Of a stretch of 64,000 bases of DNA, positions 16,506-25,402 are shown in pieces. The DNA is taken from positions 558,001 to 622,000 of the forward strand of contig CBDDED010000003.1 of NCBI GenBank assembly GCA_965226825.1. Reading direction: 5' to 3'. The translations under genes were made by a program, and so were the position numbers. This DNA is from Io17-Chloro-G2 sp965226825. Lineage in GTDB: Bacteria; Chloroflexota; Dehalococcoidia; Lucifugimonadales; UBA3495. The notes beneath the pieces are model-generated. The model was not told the origin of the DNA, searched no databases, and saw only the letters and a list, made by a program, of their open reading frames with translations. Each line of letters opens with the position of its first letter. The first letter of the stretch is position 1.

Positions 16506-17678
16506 ATGGCAGGTATCAAGGACCGGGTGGCCATTATCGGCATGGGATGCTCCAAGTTCGGCGAACGTTGGGATTCCGCAGCGACGGACCTGATGGTTGA
16601 GGCTGCCCACGAGGCGTTTGCCGATGCCGGAATCGAAGCCAGCGACGTACAGGCCGCCTGGTTGGGGACCGTCAGTTCTTTCCGGACAGGACAGCCCCTG
16701 GCTGAAGCTCTTAAGCTGGACTACATTCCGATAAGCCGCTTGGAAAACGCCTGCGCCACCGCAACCGACGCGTTTCGCAATGCCTGCTACGCAGTGGCTG
16801 CCGGAATCTACGACATAGTGCTGGCGATCGGCGTGGAAAAACTAAAAGACTCGGGTTTTTCCGGCCTGGCGATACCCGACGCGGCCGGGTCCGACGTTGC
16901 CCCGCCCGCGCCCCCGCCGTCCCAGTTCGCCATGGCCGCCACTCGGTACTTCCACCAATATGGCATCCCATACGAAGAGGGCAAACGCACCTTGGCGGAA
17001 ATTGCCGTCAAGAACCACCACAACGGGTCAATGAACCCCAAGGCCCACTTCCAGCGGGAGGTCAAGCCCGAACAGGTGGTGGATGCGCCGATGATCGCCT
17101 GGCCCCTCGGCCTTTACGACTGCTGCGGCGTCAGCGATGGAGCGGCGGCGGCAATCATCACGACGCCGGAGATAGCGCGCACCTTCCGTGACGACTACGT
17201 GTTGGTTAAGGCTTTGGGTCTTTCCGTTGGAGCCTTTGGAATGCTGCGGGACGACTGGGACTTTGTTCACTTCCCCGAAAGCGTGCGAGCCAGCCAAGCC
17301 GCCTATCAGGAAGCTGGCATCACCGACCCGCGCCAGGAACTCGACCTGGCAATGGTTCACGACTGCTTCACCATCACCGAGTTGATCATTTACGAAGACC
17401 TGGGATTCAGCGACCGGGGTCGAGCCAGCGAAGACGTGGCCCGGGGAGCTTTCACGTTGGAGGGGGACCTGCCGGTTAACACTGACGGCGGCTTGAAATG
17501 TTTCGGGCACCCCATTGGCGCGAGCGGCATCAGGATGATTTATGAAGTTTACAAGCAACTCCAGGGAAAGGCAGGCCCTCGCCAACTGAAGAAAGCCGAT
17601 CTCGGTTTAACCCACAACCTGGGAGGCCGCCCCGGGTCCTTCACCTGCTCAGTCGCCATCTTCGGCGCCCGCGACTAA
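16506..17678 (+). CDS. Thiolase/acetyl-CoA acetyltransferase (SCPx-type)
   Basis: A 390-residue thiolase with an intact catalytic set: Cys83 in ENACATAT, His in CFGHPIGASG near residue 337, and the late Cys in GSFTCSV. Such single-domain SCPx-like thiolases shorten or build acyl-CoA chains and typically pair with DUF35 proteins. It follows the HMGCS-like/DUF35 gene after 9 bases, so the two are an operon and probably a complex. ATG 16506 has GGGGAAG upstream. Its end overlaps the convergent membrane-protein pseudogene by 4 bases. Confidence 0.9.
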   Translation: MAGIKDRVAIIGMGCSKFGERWDSAATDLMVEAAHEAFADAGIEASDVQAAWLGTVSSFRTGQPLAEALKLDYIPISRLENACATATDAFRNACYAVAAGIYDIVLAIGVEKLKDSGFSGLAIPDAAGSDVAPPAPPPSQFAMAATRYFHQYGIPYEEGKRTLAEIAVKNHHNGSMNPKAHFQREVKPEQVVDAPMIAWPLGLYDCCGVSDGAAAAIITTPEIARTFRDDYVLVKALGLSVGAFGMLRDDWDFVHFPESVRASQAAYQEAGITDPRQELDLAMVHDCFTITELIIYEDLGFSDRGRASEDVARGAFTLEGDLPVNTDGGLKCFGHPIGASGIRMIYEVYKQLQGKAGPRQLKKADLGLTHNLGGRPGSFTCSVAIFGARD

Positions 17679-18277
17679 CCAACCCCCGGGTTCTCAGCCA
17701 GATCGTTCTTAGCCCGGTGGCGGCCCGAAACCAGGGCCGCTGCGATTCCGGCCAAAGCCGAGCCGGTCAGCCCCAACGCCATGTCGCCCAGGGTGTCGGT
17801 GTAGGCCGTGGCAAGCTCGGACGAATTGCGGATGAAGGCGAAGTACTCGGCGATCTCCCATAGGATGGCGGTGACCGCGCCAAACCCCACTACGAACGCA
17901 AACGTCGTCCCGGACCCTATACGGTTCCGCCAGGCCAGCGCACCGATGGCGCCGGAGAGCAGCATCCAGTTCACCAGGTGGTTGGCGTCGTCCCACCACC
18001 AGAGCGTGTCATAAAGGTCGAGGGCATTGCCCCCGGTGTCGATAAGAAAAGGCAGCGTCAGCAGGACGTCGGTGGCGTAAGGGTAGGCAGTGCGGCGGCC
18101 CCAGGCGGTCTAAACGATTGGGACTACAAAGGCTGCAACCGGGTAAATGATTAACCGGAAGAAGAACGCCTTCCCTTCAAATTGTTGTAGCCCCGAGAAC
18201 GCTCCGAATGCCAGGAGGCAAATCAACAGAGCCTTCAATGCTAAATTGGGCCAAAACCCCGCCGCGTGTTTTCGCAT
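17675..18277 (-). pseudogene. YjdF/DUF2238-like membrane protein interrupted by an in-frame TAG
   Basis: One continuous reading frame is split only by a TAG at 18110-18112. The part before it ends FRLIIYPVAAFVVPIV. After the stop, without change of frame, it continues with AWGRRTAYPYATDVLLTL, then LIDTGGNALDLYDTLWWWDD, HLVNWML and LWEIAEYF, and ends near YTDTLGDMALGL. These motifs match the DUF2238/YjdF integral membrane family, with about five hydrophobic segments in all. A TGG-to-TAG change would explain the break; sequencing error or readthrough are alternatives. A likely start is ATG 18277, with the frame open back to TTG 18364. The function of the family is not established. Confidence 0.65.
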
Positions 18278-18572
18278 ACTCGAGATTAGCTCGTAACCCT
18301 TCCTCAATCTCCTGATTGACCGCGTTAATCGGCACCGCGACTTAGCCGGAACTTCCCGGATCAAACCGACTTTGCCGATTAGTCATCTGTGGGTCCGGCA
18401 TAACTGTAAATCGGTGTCCTGAGCTAGTCAATCGCACTTCCATTCGTCGGGAGCGCCTTTCAGTTGTCGTTGCCCGCGCGTTTTTCTGGTTCCTGGTGTG
18501 CGCTGAAATTACTGACTATTGTCGGAATTTGAGAATTTTCTCGGAATTAACATAAAGTCGTAACCAAAACCC

Positions 18573-18602
18573 TTGTATTCCCTCTGTGTCCGCTGCTATA
18601 CA
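18573..18602 (+). promoter_or_regulatory. Predicted promoter of the minCDE operon
   Basis: TTGTAT (18573-18578), an 18-base spacer and TATACA (18597-18602), about 100 bases before minC. The rest of the 18278-18704 gap shows no gene. Confidence 0.45.
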
Positions 18603-18704
18603 TAACTATGGACGGGCGGCGGTCCGTGAGGCCGCTGGAAATGCGCCACATTTTCCGGCCCGTTCTCACAAGTCGCAGACTGCGGTTCGTGCGGGGATTG
18701 GTCG

Positions 18705-19808
18705 ATGTTGCAAACAAGCGTGGTCAAAGTATCCGGCAGAGGTTCCAATGTCGATTTTGCTATCGACGATACCTTGCCCTTCGAAATGGTTGTTAATGGC
18801 CTGCGAGAATATCTGATCGACAACCGCCTGCTGTTGGCCAACGGGACGATCACGATCAATGCCGGCCTCCGCATGGGTTCTCCCGAACAACTCAGTGAGC
18901 TCAGAAGGGTGATTGAACAGGAATCGGGTTTAACTGTTGCCCGCTTCTGGTGCTCCCCTGACGCTGTTGATCAGGCAGGCTCCGGCGTGCAGCCCAGAGT
19001 CCAATCGCAGCCGTCCGAATCGCCTCTATCAAGCCGCCCGGCGGGCCCCACGGGCCACAATAGTAACGCCGCTGCCTTCAAGACCATCTCCGAGTTGGTC
19101 GGTCATTCCGACGAACTCTACGCACCCATGCTCGGACCGCACCGGTTTCCATCAGAGGTGACCCTGAAACCACGGGGACGGACGAAGCCGCGCCAAGCAG
19201 AAACACCGGATTTCCTGATGAGGGAGCTAGAAGCCGAGGCCAACCCCAGCGAGGCGGCCAACCCCAGCGAGATGGACGCCCCAGGCCCGGACCCCGAGTT
19301 CAGTCGGTTGATTGACGAGACCGCCTCAGAACCTGATGCCACGGTGGAAGGCCCGTTCGAGGACATCCGGGACGCAGCCGGGACTGAACAGGACTCCGGC
19401 AACTGGGAATACCGTCGGGATACCGCGTTATTCGTCAAGTCCACGTGTCGCTCCGGCGAGGTCATCCGGCACCCCGGCGACGTGGTTATCCTGGGGGACG
19501 TCAACCCCGGGGCAGAGATAATCGCCGGGGGAGACATAACGGTTTTTGGTTCTCTCCGGGGCACGGCCCACGCCGGGTCCGGCGGGCTGACCAAAGCGGC
19601 GATCATCGCGTTCTGTCTGGAGAGTCCGCGGTTGCAAATCGGACCATACAAAGGTGTGGCGCCCAATTTGATCGCAGCCAAGGGCAAAAGAGCCAAATCA
19701 GGCGAGTTGGCCCCAAAGATCGCCTACGTGAGGCGCCGGTCAATATATGTGGCAACCTTCACCGGGAGGTTCGCCAAGTACAGCAGAGGGATACCGTATG
19801 AAGGGTAA
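18705..19808 (+). CDS. minC: Septum-site determining protein MinC, long-linker form
   Basis: The FtsZ inhibitor of the Min system. The N-terminal MinC domain (about residues 1-85) contains LPFEMVVNGLREYL. The C-terminal beta-helix domain (about 240-350) has GEVIRHPGDVVILGDVNPGAEI, AGGDITVFGSLRGTAHAG and FCLESPRLQIG, the conserved MinD-binding surface. The 367 residues exceed the usual 220-260 because of an unusually long acidic, Pro/Glu-rich linker (about 95-240) that includes a duplicated EAANPSE. The last 11 bases overlap minD, indicating translational coupling. Confidence 0.88.
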   Translation: MLQTSVVKVSGRGSNVDFAIDDTLPFEMVVNGLREYLIDNRLLLANGTITINAGLRMGSPEQLSELRRVIEQESGLTVARFWCSPDAVDQAGSGVQPRVQSQPSESPLSSRPAGPTGHNSNAAAFKTISELVGHSDELYAPMLGPHRFPSEVTLKPRGRTKPRQAETPDFLMRELEAEANPSEAANPSEMDAPGPDPEFSRLIDETASEPDATVEGPFEDIRDAAGTEQDSGNWEYRRDTALFVKSTCRSGEVIRHPGDVVILGDVNPGAEIIAGGDITVFGSLRGTAHAGSGGLTKAAIIAFCLESPRLQIGPYKGVAPNLIAAKGKRAKSGELAPKIAYVRRRSIYVATFTGRFAKYSRGIPYEG

Positions 19809-20616
19809 AACCATCGTCATTACCTCAGGGAAAGGCGGTGTAGGCAAGACCACCGCCACTGCCAATATCGGCACCGGCCTGGCCATGCGCGGGAACCGAG
19901 TGGTGGTCATAGACACCGACATAGGCCTGCGCAACCTGGACGTGATCATGGGCCTGGAAAACAGGATTGTGTATGACCTGGTCAACGTCGTCGAGGGAGT
20001 TTGCAAGGTCAGTCAGGCCATGATCCGGGACAAGAACAAGCTGGAGTTGTACCTGATTCCGGCCGCCCAAACCCGCGACAAGTCCTGCATTGAGCCCGAT
20101 CAGCTCAGGGAAGTGTGCGCCAGCCTGGAGGAAGAGTTTGACTACGTGCTGATGGACTGCCCCGCCGGCATTGAGCAGGGGTTCAAAAACGCCGTAGCCG
20201 CCGCCCAGGAGGCGATTCTGGTAACCACGCCGGAGGTTTCCTCCATCCGGGACGCCGATCGGGTGATCGGCTTGCTGGAGGCTTCGGAACTCCACCGACC
20301 CAAGTTGATCATCAACCGGATCAACCCGACCATGGTGAAAGAAGGCAACATGATGGACCAGCGGGACATCGTGGACCTCTTGGCGGTGGACGTGTTGGGA
20401 CTGGTGCCGGTGGATGACAGGACAATCACCGCCGCCAACCGTGGCGTGCCCGTGGTCCACGATAAGAAATCCCCAGCCGGCGCCGCCTTCTTGCGCATTT
20501 CCGCCAGAGTGGACGGCGACGCGGTGCCCCTGTTCCAAGTGGAATCAAAAGCGGGTTTGATGTCCCGGTTCAAAGGGATGGTGGGCATCAACGGGAGTGC
20601 GTATTCCCATGCTTGA
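19798..20616 (+). CDS. minD: Septum-site determining ATPase MinD
   Basis: A membrane-associated ParA/MinD ATPase that recruits MinC to the membrane. The deviant Walker A is GKGGVGKTT near residue 11, with switch I VVIDTDIGLRNLD and Walker B YVLMDCPAGIE. The C-terminus (residues about 255-272, FKGMVG) should hold the amphipathic membrane-targeting helix. The start is ATG 19798 after AGAGGG, inside the end of minC; the upstream TTG and GTG frame extension is not needed. The protein has 272 residues, normal for MinD. Confidence 0.95.
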   Translation: MKGKTIVITSGKGGVGKTTATANIGTGLAMRGNRVVVIDTDIGLRNLDVIMGLENRIVYDLVNVVEGVCKVSQAMIRDKNKLELYLIPAAQTRDKSCIEPDQLREVCASLEEEFDYVLMDCPAGIEQGFKNAVAAAQEAILVTTPEVSSIRDADRVIGLLEASELHRPKLIINRINPTMVKEGNMMDQRDIVDLLAVDVLGLVPVDDRTITAANRGVPVVHDKKSPAGAAFLRISARVDGDAVPLFQVESKAGLMSRFKGMVGINGSAYSHA

Positions 20617-20899
20617 TTTTTTGCGCTGGCTGATCACCCAAAAAGAGTCCAACAAAGACCAACCGCGGTCCAAAGATACTGCCCGCAACCGGCTCCGGCT
20701 GGTCCTGATTCAGGACCGAATGGACCTTTCACCGGAACTGATGGCGGACATGAAGCGGGAGATCTGGCAGGTCGTCTCCAGGTACATGGTGGTGGATGAC
20801 GACTTTATGGAGTTTGAGATACGACGGTTGGACGAGTTGATGGTTCTGGTATCCAACATCCAGGTGAAGGAACTGAACCAGTTTGCCGCGGCCCAGTAG
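20609..20899 (+). CDS. minE: Cell-division topological specificity factor MinE
   Basis: Stimulates MinD ATPase and drives Min oscillation or positioning. The 96-residue protein has an N-terminal membrane-binding and anti-MinCD segment (MLDFLRWL, then TARNRLRLVLIQDR) and a C-terminal dimerisation domain (LSPELMADMKREIWQVVSRYM). ATG 20609 overlaps the minD stop by 8 bases, so minC, minD and minE are translationally coupled. ATG 20597 would add four residues but lacks a better ribosome site. Confidence 0.93.
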   Translation: MLDFLRWLITQKESNKDQPRSKDTARNRLRLVLIQDRMDLSPELMADMKREIWQVVSRYMVVDDDFMEFEIRRLDELMVLVSNIQVKELNQFAAAQ

Positions 20900-20920
20900 A
20901 GTCGCCCGAACCTGACATGA

Positions 20921-20957
20921 ATCAGAAGGGGGGAGTTTTCACTCCCCCTGATTTATT
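20921..20957. terminator. Terminator between minE and the FAD oxidoreductase gene
   Basis: An ATCAG-AAGGGGGGAGT/ACTCCCCCTGAT hairpin with a four-base loop, then TTTATTT. It separates convergent units and can act on minE and perhaps on the opposite gene. Confidence 0.85.
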
Positions 20958-20997
20958 TCACCACCCTACACAGGTCTTCCCGCGCCTGCGCTCCCGG

Positions 20998-22608
20998 TCA
21001 GCCGGCCCCGGCCCAGTCTTCGAGGGTTACCGCGTGACGCGCTGCATTCCAGCCTCCCACGAAGCATTCGGAAAAGTTGCCGCCTGACAGGTACAGATGC
21101 CCAAAGGCGCCGCCCAGTTCTCCGGCGGCGTACAATCTGGGTATGGGTTCTCCCCATACGTCCAACACCCGTTGATGTGCGTCGTGGCGCGGGCCGCCAT
21201 GGGTGTTGGTGATCATCGGCCACACCTCTCCGTAGGTAAACGGGGGCTTTTCGATGGGAACGAGGGATGAAGGCGGTCTGCCGTAATCCTCATCTAATCC
21301 CCGGCCGCAGATGTCGTTCCACCGGTTGACCGCTCCCACCAGGACCTCGGGCCGCATGCCAAGGTCCAGGGCCACGTCCTCAATCGTGTCTGCCTGTTTG
21401 AGTACTCCCCTGGTGACCTCTCTCAGGTTGTCTTCGCTCCACATTTCGTACTGGTTGAAAGGATCATGGATTGTGACCAGGGCCATTTGGTCCATGTTGA
21501 ACCCGTTGTCGTCGATAAGAAGGTAGGAAGGAATACGGGGGTAGCTCTGGGTAAGTGAATCAAAAAACGCCATGGGCCGGTGGGCGATATCCTGTAGGTA
21601 GGGCGGGTATTCGTTCATATACCGCTTCCCATTCTTGTCGACCAGAATCCAGGGCAGGACGTAGCTCGCTCCATAGCCCCGGGGAGCGCCGTAAGAAACG
21701 GATTCCTTGCGAGTGTTCTCCCGGCCGGGAGGCTCTGACGCCAGCCAGTCGGATTTTCGGAAAGTGCGTGTCGTAAACCGGCTATCCGGCTCCATCAAAA
21801 ATCCGTAAGAACCGTGAAAGTGCCACATGTGCCACAGGTCGGCGCCTAAATCCTGGGCCATTCTGATGCCGTCGCCGGTGTTTCCCATGAAACCCGAAAC
21901 CATGAGCGGTTGGGCCTCGAAGTAGTGTTTGATCATTTCGGGGTCGCCTTCAAATCCACCGCAGGTGAGCACGACCGCTTTTCCGGCCCTAACCGTGATA
22001 TTCGCACCCTCGTGCTCGGCCCTGACCCCTATGACCCGTTTGGCCCCGTCCACAATCAGGCGCCGCGCTGGCGTGTTCAAGTGGACGTCGATGTTGCGGG
22101 CCTGCACGTTGTCCCGCATCACTTTCATCATTCGGGCGCCTCCCCGGTATCCGGGAGAGTGGGGGTTTTCCTTCACCGGGTCATAGTCGGGAATCTCGGC
22201 GTAAGACGCGCCGCCCCAGGTGGCCATGCCTGGGAAGGGATAAGTGACGTTCCCTTCACTCCACCTCAAATTTACCCTGGCGCCATTGGTGGCGGCCAGC
22301 TTTTCCATATAAGCTGGGATTTCCACCATGCCTTTTGCCAGGGCTTCCAGTACGTCGTCGGGAGTTCGTTCCCCGCAGGCTGCCTTCAGATCGGTGAAAG
22401 CCGGTTCCCAATCCCGGGCGATTCTGGCTCCGCCTCCCGCAATTCGGGAAATTCCCCCGTCATCGGGCATTTTCTCCAGTAGTATCACGCTGGCGCCCTG
22501 GTCATGGGCCTCGATGGCCGCCACCGCCCCTGCCAGTCCGAATCCTACGACCACCACGTCGGCGGACAGGTCCCAATGAGCAGTAGCCTGATTATTTTGG
22601 GTTGTCAT
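20998..22608 (-). CDS. FAD-dependent oxidoreductase, fumarate reductase/ketosteroid dehydrogenase-like
   Basis: A 536-residue flavoprotein of the FAD_binding_2 family. The dinucleotide motif VVVVGFGLAGAVAAIEA lies near residue 20, the second FAD contact is LLEKMPDDGGISRIAGGG, and the C-terminal FAD motif is LYAAGELGGAFGHLYLSGGN. The family includes fumarate reductases, 3-ketosteroid-1-dehydrogenases and tricarballylate dehydrogenases, so the substrate cannot be fixed. No signal peptide or heme-binding domain is present. ATG 22608 has AGGAGG about 12 bases upstream. It is transcribed divergently from the MBL hydrolase gene. Confidence 0.85.
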   Translation of the reverse strand: MTTQNNQATAHWDLSADVVVVGFGLAGAVAAIEAHDQGASVILLEKMPDDGGISRIAGGGARIARDWEPAFTDLKAACGERTPDDVLEALAKGMVEIPAYMEKLAATNGARVNLRWSEGNVTYPFPGMATWGGASYAEIPDYDPVKENPHSPGYRGGARMMKVMRDNVQARNIDVHLNTPARRLIVDGAKRVIGVRAEHEGANITVRAGKAVVLTCGGFEGDPEMIKHYFEAQPLMVSGFMGNTGDGIRMAQDLGADLWHMWHFHGSYGFLMEPDSRFTTRTFRKSDWLASEPPGRENTRKESVSYGAPRGYGASYVLPWILVDKNGKRYMNEYPPYLQDIAHRPMAFFDSLTQSYPRIPSYLLIDDNGFNMDQMALVTIHDPFNQYEMWSEDNLREVTRGVLKQADTIEDVALDLGMRPEVLVGAVNRWNDICGRGLDEDYGRPPSSLVPIEKPPFTYGEVWPMITNTHGGPRHDAHQRVLDVWGEPIPRLYAAGELGGAFGHLYLSGGNFSECFVGGWNAARHAVTLEDWAGAG

Positions 22609-22874
22609 AATCGTGCGCGGCCTCCTGATAAACGAATTAACCCGCCTACCCTCCGGTTTGTATTCGTTGGGCCGGCGGCGTACCGGGAGTCCCGGCCAAT
22701 ATATTCCCGGCCATTCCGCCGGTCAAGCCGCTCCCGGCGGCGTAAACGCGGAGATAGTCCATGCGCCGTTGCCCGCCCCAGCGGCCTACCCTATAATCGG
22801 ACGCGACTGGTCTACGGATGATGCGAGCGCGCGTCAGGACCTGGATTAGCCTTGGATACCCCCAGGAGGTGGAA

Positions 22875-23714
22875 ATGCCCAGCCCCAAAATTACGATTGG
22901 AAACGTTGAAATCATCTCGCTTTCCGACGGGATCCTGGAATTCGACCTGTGCAACTTTTTCCCGGACCTTCCGGCGGAAACATGGGATTCATACCAGGAA
23001 CACCTGACTCCCCACAATACTTTGAGCTTCAACTTGGCCTGCTTCCTGGTGCGTTCTCAGGGCCGCACGATAGCGGTAGACACCGGTATGGGTCCCAAGC
23101 CTGCGGATGCTCCGGACACCCCCTGGGGGGAGTTGCTGAACGATTTCAGCGCCAACGGCGTGAGCCCCGAAGAAGTGGACATGGTGGTTATGACCCACCT
23201 GCACGGAGACCATGTTGGTTGGAACCTGCAGGGGCAAGACGGCCAGTACAGACCCACCTTCCCCAACGCCAGGTATTACTTCAGCGCCACAGACTGGCAG
23301 GCGACCCATTCCCCTGAAATGGCGTCCACCCGGTTTCCCACCGCCCCGGATAAGGTGTGGCCCTTGGAGGACCTGGGAATCATGGAGTTGGTCGATGGGG
23401 AAGTCGCCCTGACCGACGAGTTGACCACTCTGCCAACCCCGGGCCATACGCCGGGCCACATGAGCATCATGATTGCGTCCCAGGGCGAAAGAGGACTGAT
23501 CCTTGGGGACGTGCTTCACAATACTGTGCAAGTTGAACACACTGACTGGGTCTCCCGGGCGGACATAGACCCGGAAACCACTCGGACCACCCGGAGCGCG
23601 TTGATGGAACGCCTGGAAAGTGAAGGCACCACCGTGGCAGCCGTCCACCTGCCTTTCCCGGGGTTTGGCCGGATCGCCCGTTTGGAAGGCCGGCGTTATT
23701 GGCAGGCACTGTAG
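22875..23714 (+). CDS. MBL-fold metallohydrolase
   Basis: A 279-residue metallo-beta-lactamase-fold enzyme. The metal motif is THLHGDHVGWN near residue 108, with further His in TPGHTPGHMS and a bridging Asp in ILGDVLHN; a C-terminal His lies in AAVHLPFPGFG. This arrangement fits AHL lactonase-like or alkylsulfatase-unrelated general hydrolases; the substrate is unknown. ATG 22875 is set by AGGAGG six bases upstream; the frame is open further to 22818. It is divergent from the FAD oxidoreductase, with 265 bases between starts. Confidence 0.87.
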   Translation: MPSPKITIGNVEIISLSDGILEFDLCNFFPDLPAETWDSYQEHLTPHNTLSFNLACFLVRSQGRTIAVDTGMGPKPADAPDTPWGELLNDFSANGVSPEEVDMVVMTHLHGDHVGWNLQGQDGQYRPTFPNARYYFSATDWQATHSPEMASTRFPTAPDKVWPLEDLGIMELVDGEVALTDELTTLPTPGHTPGHMSIMIASQGERGLILGDVLHNTVQVEHTDWVSRADIDPETTRTTRSALMERLESEGTTVAAVHLPFPGFGRIARLEGRRYWQAL

Positions 23715-23893
23715 CCCACCCGGCCGAGTCTGACGGGTGCGCAGGCGGGCAAGTACCGTATGAATGATCGCCGTTGACAGCTATACGGCGCCAAATTACA
23801 CTTCCGACGAGAGTCCCCGGATCGCAGTGCCTGTGCATTTATTGCGTGTCCGCGGGCATGTAAACCAAGCTAAATTTCCAGGAGAAGGCGTTA

Positions 23894-24817
23894 ATGGCCA
23901 GGTTTGAGTACCTAGAGGCCCGAAGTCTGCGGCAGGCTGTTTCGTTGCTGCAGCGGCATGGCGAGGGGGCCCGCCTCGTAGCCGGCAGCACCGATTTCCT
24001 GGTCAGATGGCGGCAAGGGGTTTGGCAACCGCAGTATGTGGTGGATATCCGGCGCATCGCCAGTCTGGCCCGGATTAGCTACAGCAACAGCCGCGGCTTG
24101 AGGCTTGGTCCCCTGGCCAAGGTGCAGGACCTGGAAACACATCCTGCCGTCACGCGGCGCTATCCGGCGCTGGCCGCTGCGGCGGCGTCTTTTGCCGGCG
24201 TCCAGGTCAGGAACCTGGCCACCGTCGGGGGAAACATCTGCAACGCCTCTCCAGCCGGAGACACACTGCCGGCGCTGCTGGCCTTTGATGCCGAGTGCCG
24301 GGTCGTTGGTCCGGATGGCGAGCGTTGGCTGCCACTTGCCAGTGTGTTTGCCGGACCGGGCAGGACCGTGCTGCAGCATGCCGAAGTTTTGGCTGAAGTG
24401 AGGCTCCCACCGCCCGCGCCAAACTCCGGCTCTCTTTACATAAAACACAGCCCCCGGGGCGCGATGGATATCGCAACCCTTGGCGTGGCTTCGGTATTAT
24501 CGCTGGAAGATGACGGCCGGACCTGTCGCAACGCCGCCATCGCCCTGGGCGCGGTCGCACCGACGCCAATTCGCGCTCCCGATGCCGAAAGATTGTTGAT
24601 TGGCAACACCGTTACACCCGAATTGATACGCGAAGCCGCGGACGCCGCGCAGCGAACCGCCTCCCCTATTGACGATATCCGCGGGACTGCCGAGCATCGT
24701 ACGGCCATGGTAAAGGTGTTGACACAGCGCACCTTGGAGACTTCCCTGGCAATGGCGCAAGGCAGCGAAGTTTCCACACGGCGCCAGCGTGACCTGGCTG
24801 TGCAGCGGGCCTTCTAA
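23894..24817 (+). CDS. Molybdenum hydroxylase, FAD-binding medium subunit
   Basis: The CoxM/CutM-type subunit, which carries electrons from the Fe-S subunit to FAD. FAD-binding motifs are LVAGSTDFLVRWR near residue 30 and ATVGGNICNASPAGDT near residue 112. The end contains the CO_deh_flav_C domain with IALGAVAPTPIRA. The 307 residues are slightly longer than usual. ATG 23894 follows AGGAGAAGG. It is the first of three genes in the order M-S-L as in cox operons. Confidence 0.92.
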   Translation: MARFEYLEARSLRQAVSLLQRHGEGARLVAGSTDFLVRWRQGVWQPQYVVDIRRIASLARISYSNSRGLRLGPLAKVQDLETHPAVTRRYPALAAAAASFAGVQVRNLATVGGNICNASPAGDTLPALLAFDAECRVVGPDGERWLPLASVFAGPGRTVLQHAEVLAEVRLPPPAPNSGSLYIKHSPRGAMDIATLGVASVLSLEDDGRTCRNAAIALGAVAPTPIRAPDAERLLIGNTVTPELIREAADAAQRTASPIDDIRGTAEHRTAMVKVLTQRTLETSLAMAQGSEVSTRRQRDLAVQRAF

Positions 24818-24866
24818 GACCGGGCAGTCCGGACTAAATCCAAAGCTGGAATGGGAATAACCTGGA

Positions 24867-25373
24867 ATGGCAGCAACAATGAAGAAACCCCTGGTATTAA
24901 ACGTCAACGGCGAGTCTCGCACGGCCCTGGTGCAACCATACTATTCTTTGCTGGATGCTCTCCGGGACGAATTCCAGCTTACCGGGACTAAAAAAGGCTG
25001 TGATGAGGGCGACTGCGGGGCCTGCACGGTGTTGATGGACGGCAAGGCCGTGACCTCATGCCTGGTCCTGGCCCACAGCGCGAAGGATGCCGAAATCACG
25101 ACTGTAGAAGGGCTGGCTGGCGCGAACCCGGCAGAACCAGGGGAATTGCATCCGGTCCAACAGGCCTTCGTTGAACACGGCGGTCTCCAGTGCGGGTTCT
25201 GCACTCCGGGCCTGATCATGTCGGCGGTCGGCCTGTTGAACCGGAACCCGAGTCCTGATGCGGAAGATGCCATCTACGCAATCGGGGGTAACCTTTGCCG
25301 CTGCACCGGTTACAACAAAGTGATTGAGGCCATCTTGGCGGCAGCAGAAACCATGCGGTCCAAAGCCGGTTAA
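24867..25373 (+). CDS. Molybdenum hydroxylase, 2Fe-2S small subunit
   Basis: A CoxS/CutS-type subunit with two [2Fe-2S] clusters. The plant-ferredoxin-type cluster uses Cys45, 50, 53 and 65 (GCDEGDCGAC...TSC). The second, helical cluster uses CGFC and CRC near residues 111-150. It transfers electrons from the Mo centre to the FAD subunit. The 168 residues are typical. It lies 49 bases after the medium subunit. Confidence 0.95.
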   Translation: MAATMKKPLVLNVNGESRTALVQPYYSLLDALRDEFQLTGTKKGCDEGDCGACTVLMDGKAVTSCLVLAHSAKDAEITTVEGLAGANPAEPGELHPVQQAFVEHGGLQCGFCTPGLIMSAVGLLNRNPSPDAEDAIYAIGGNLCRCTGYNKVIEAILAAAETMRSKAG

Positions 25374-25402
25374 CCGCGAACCACCCGGGATATCACGAAG
25401 GG

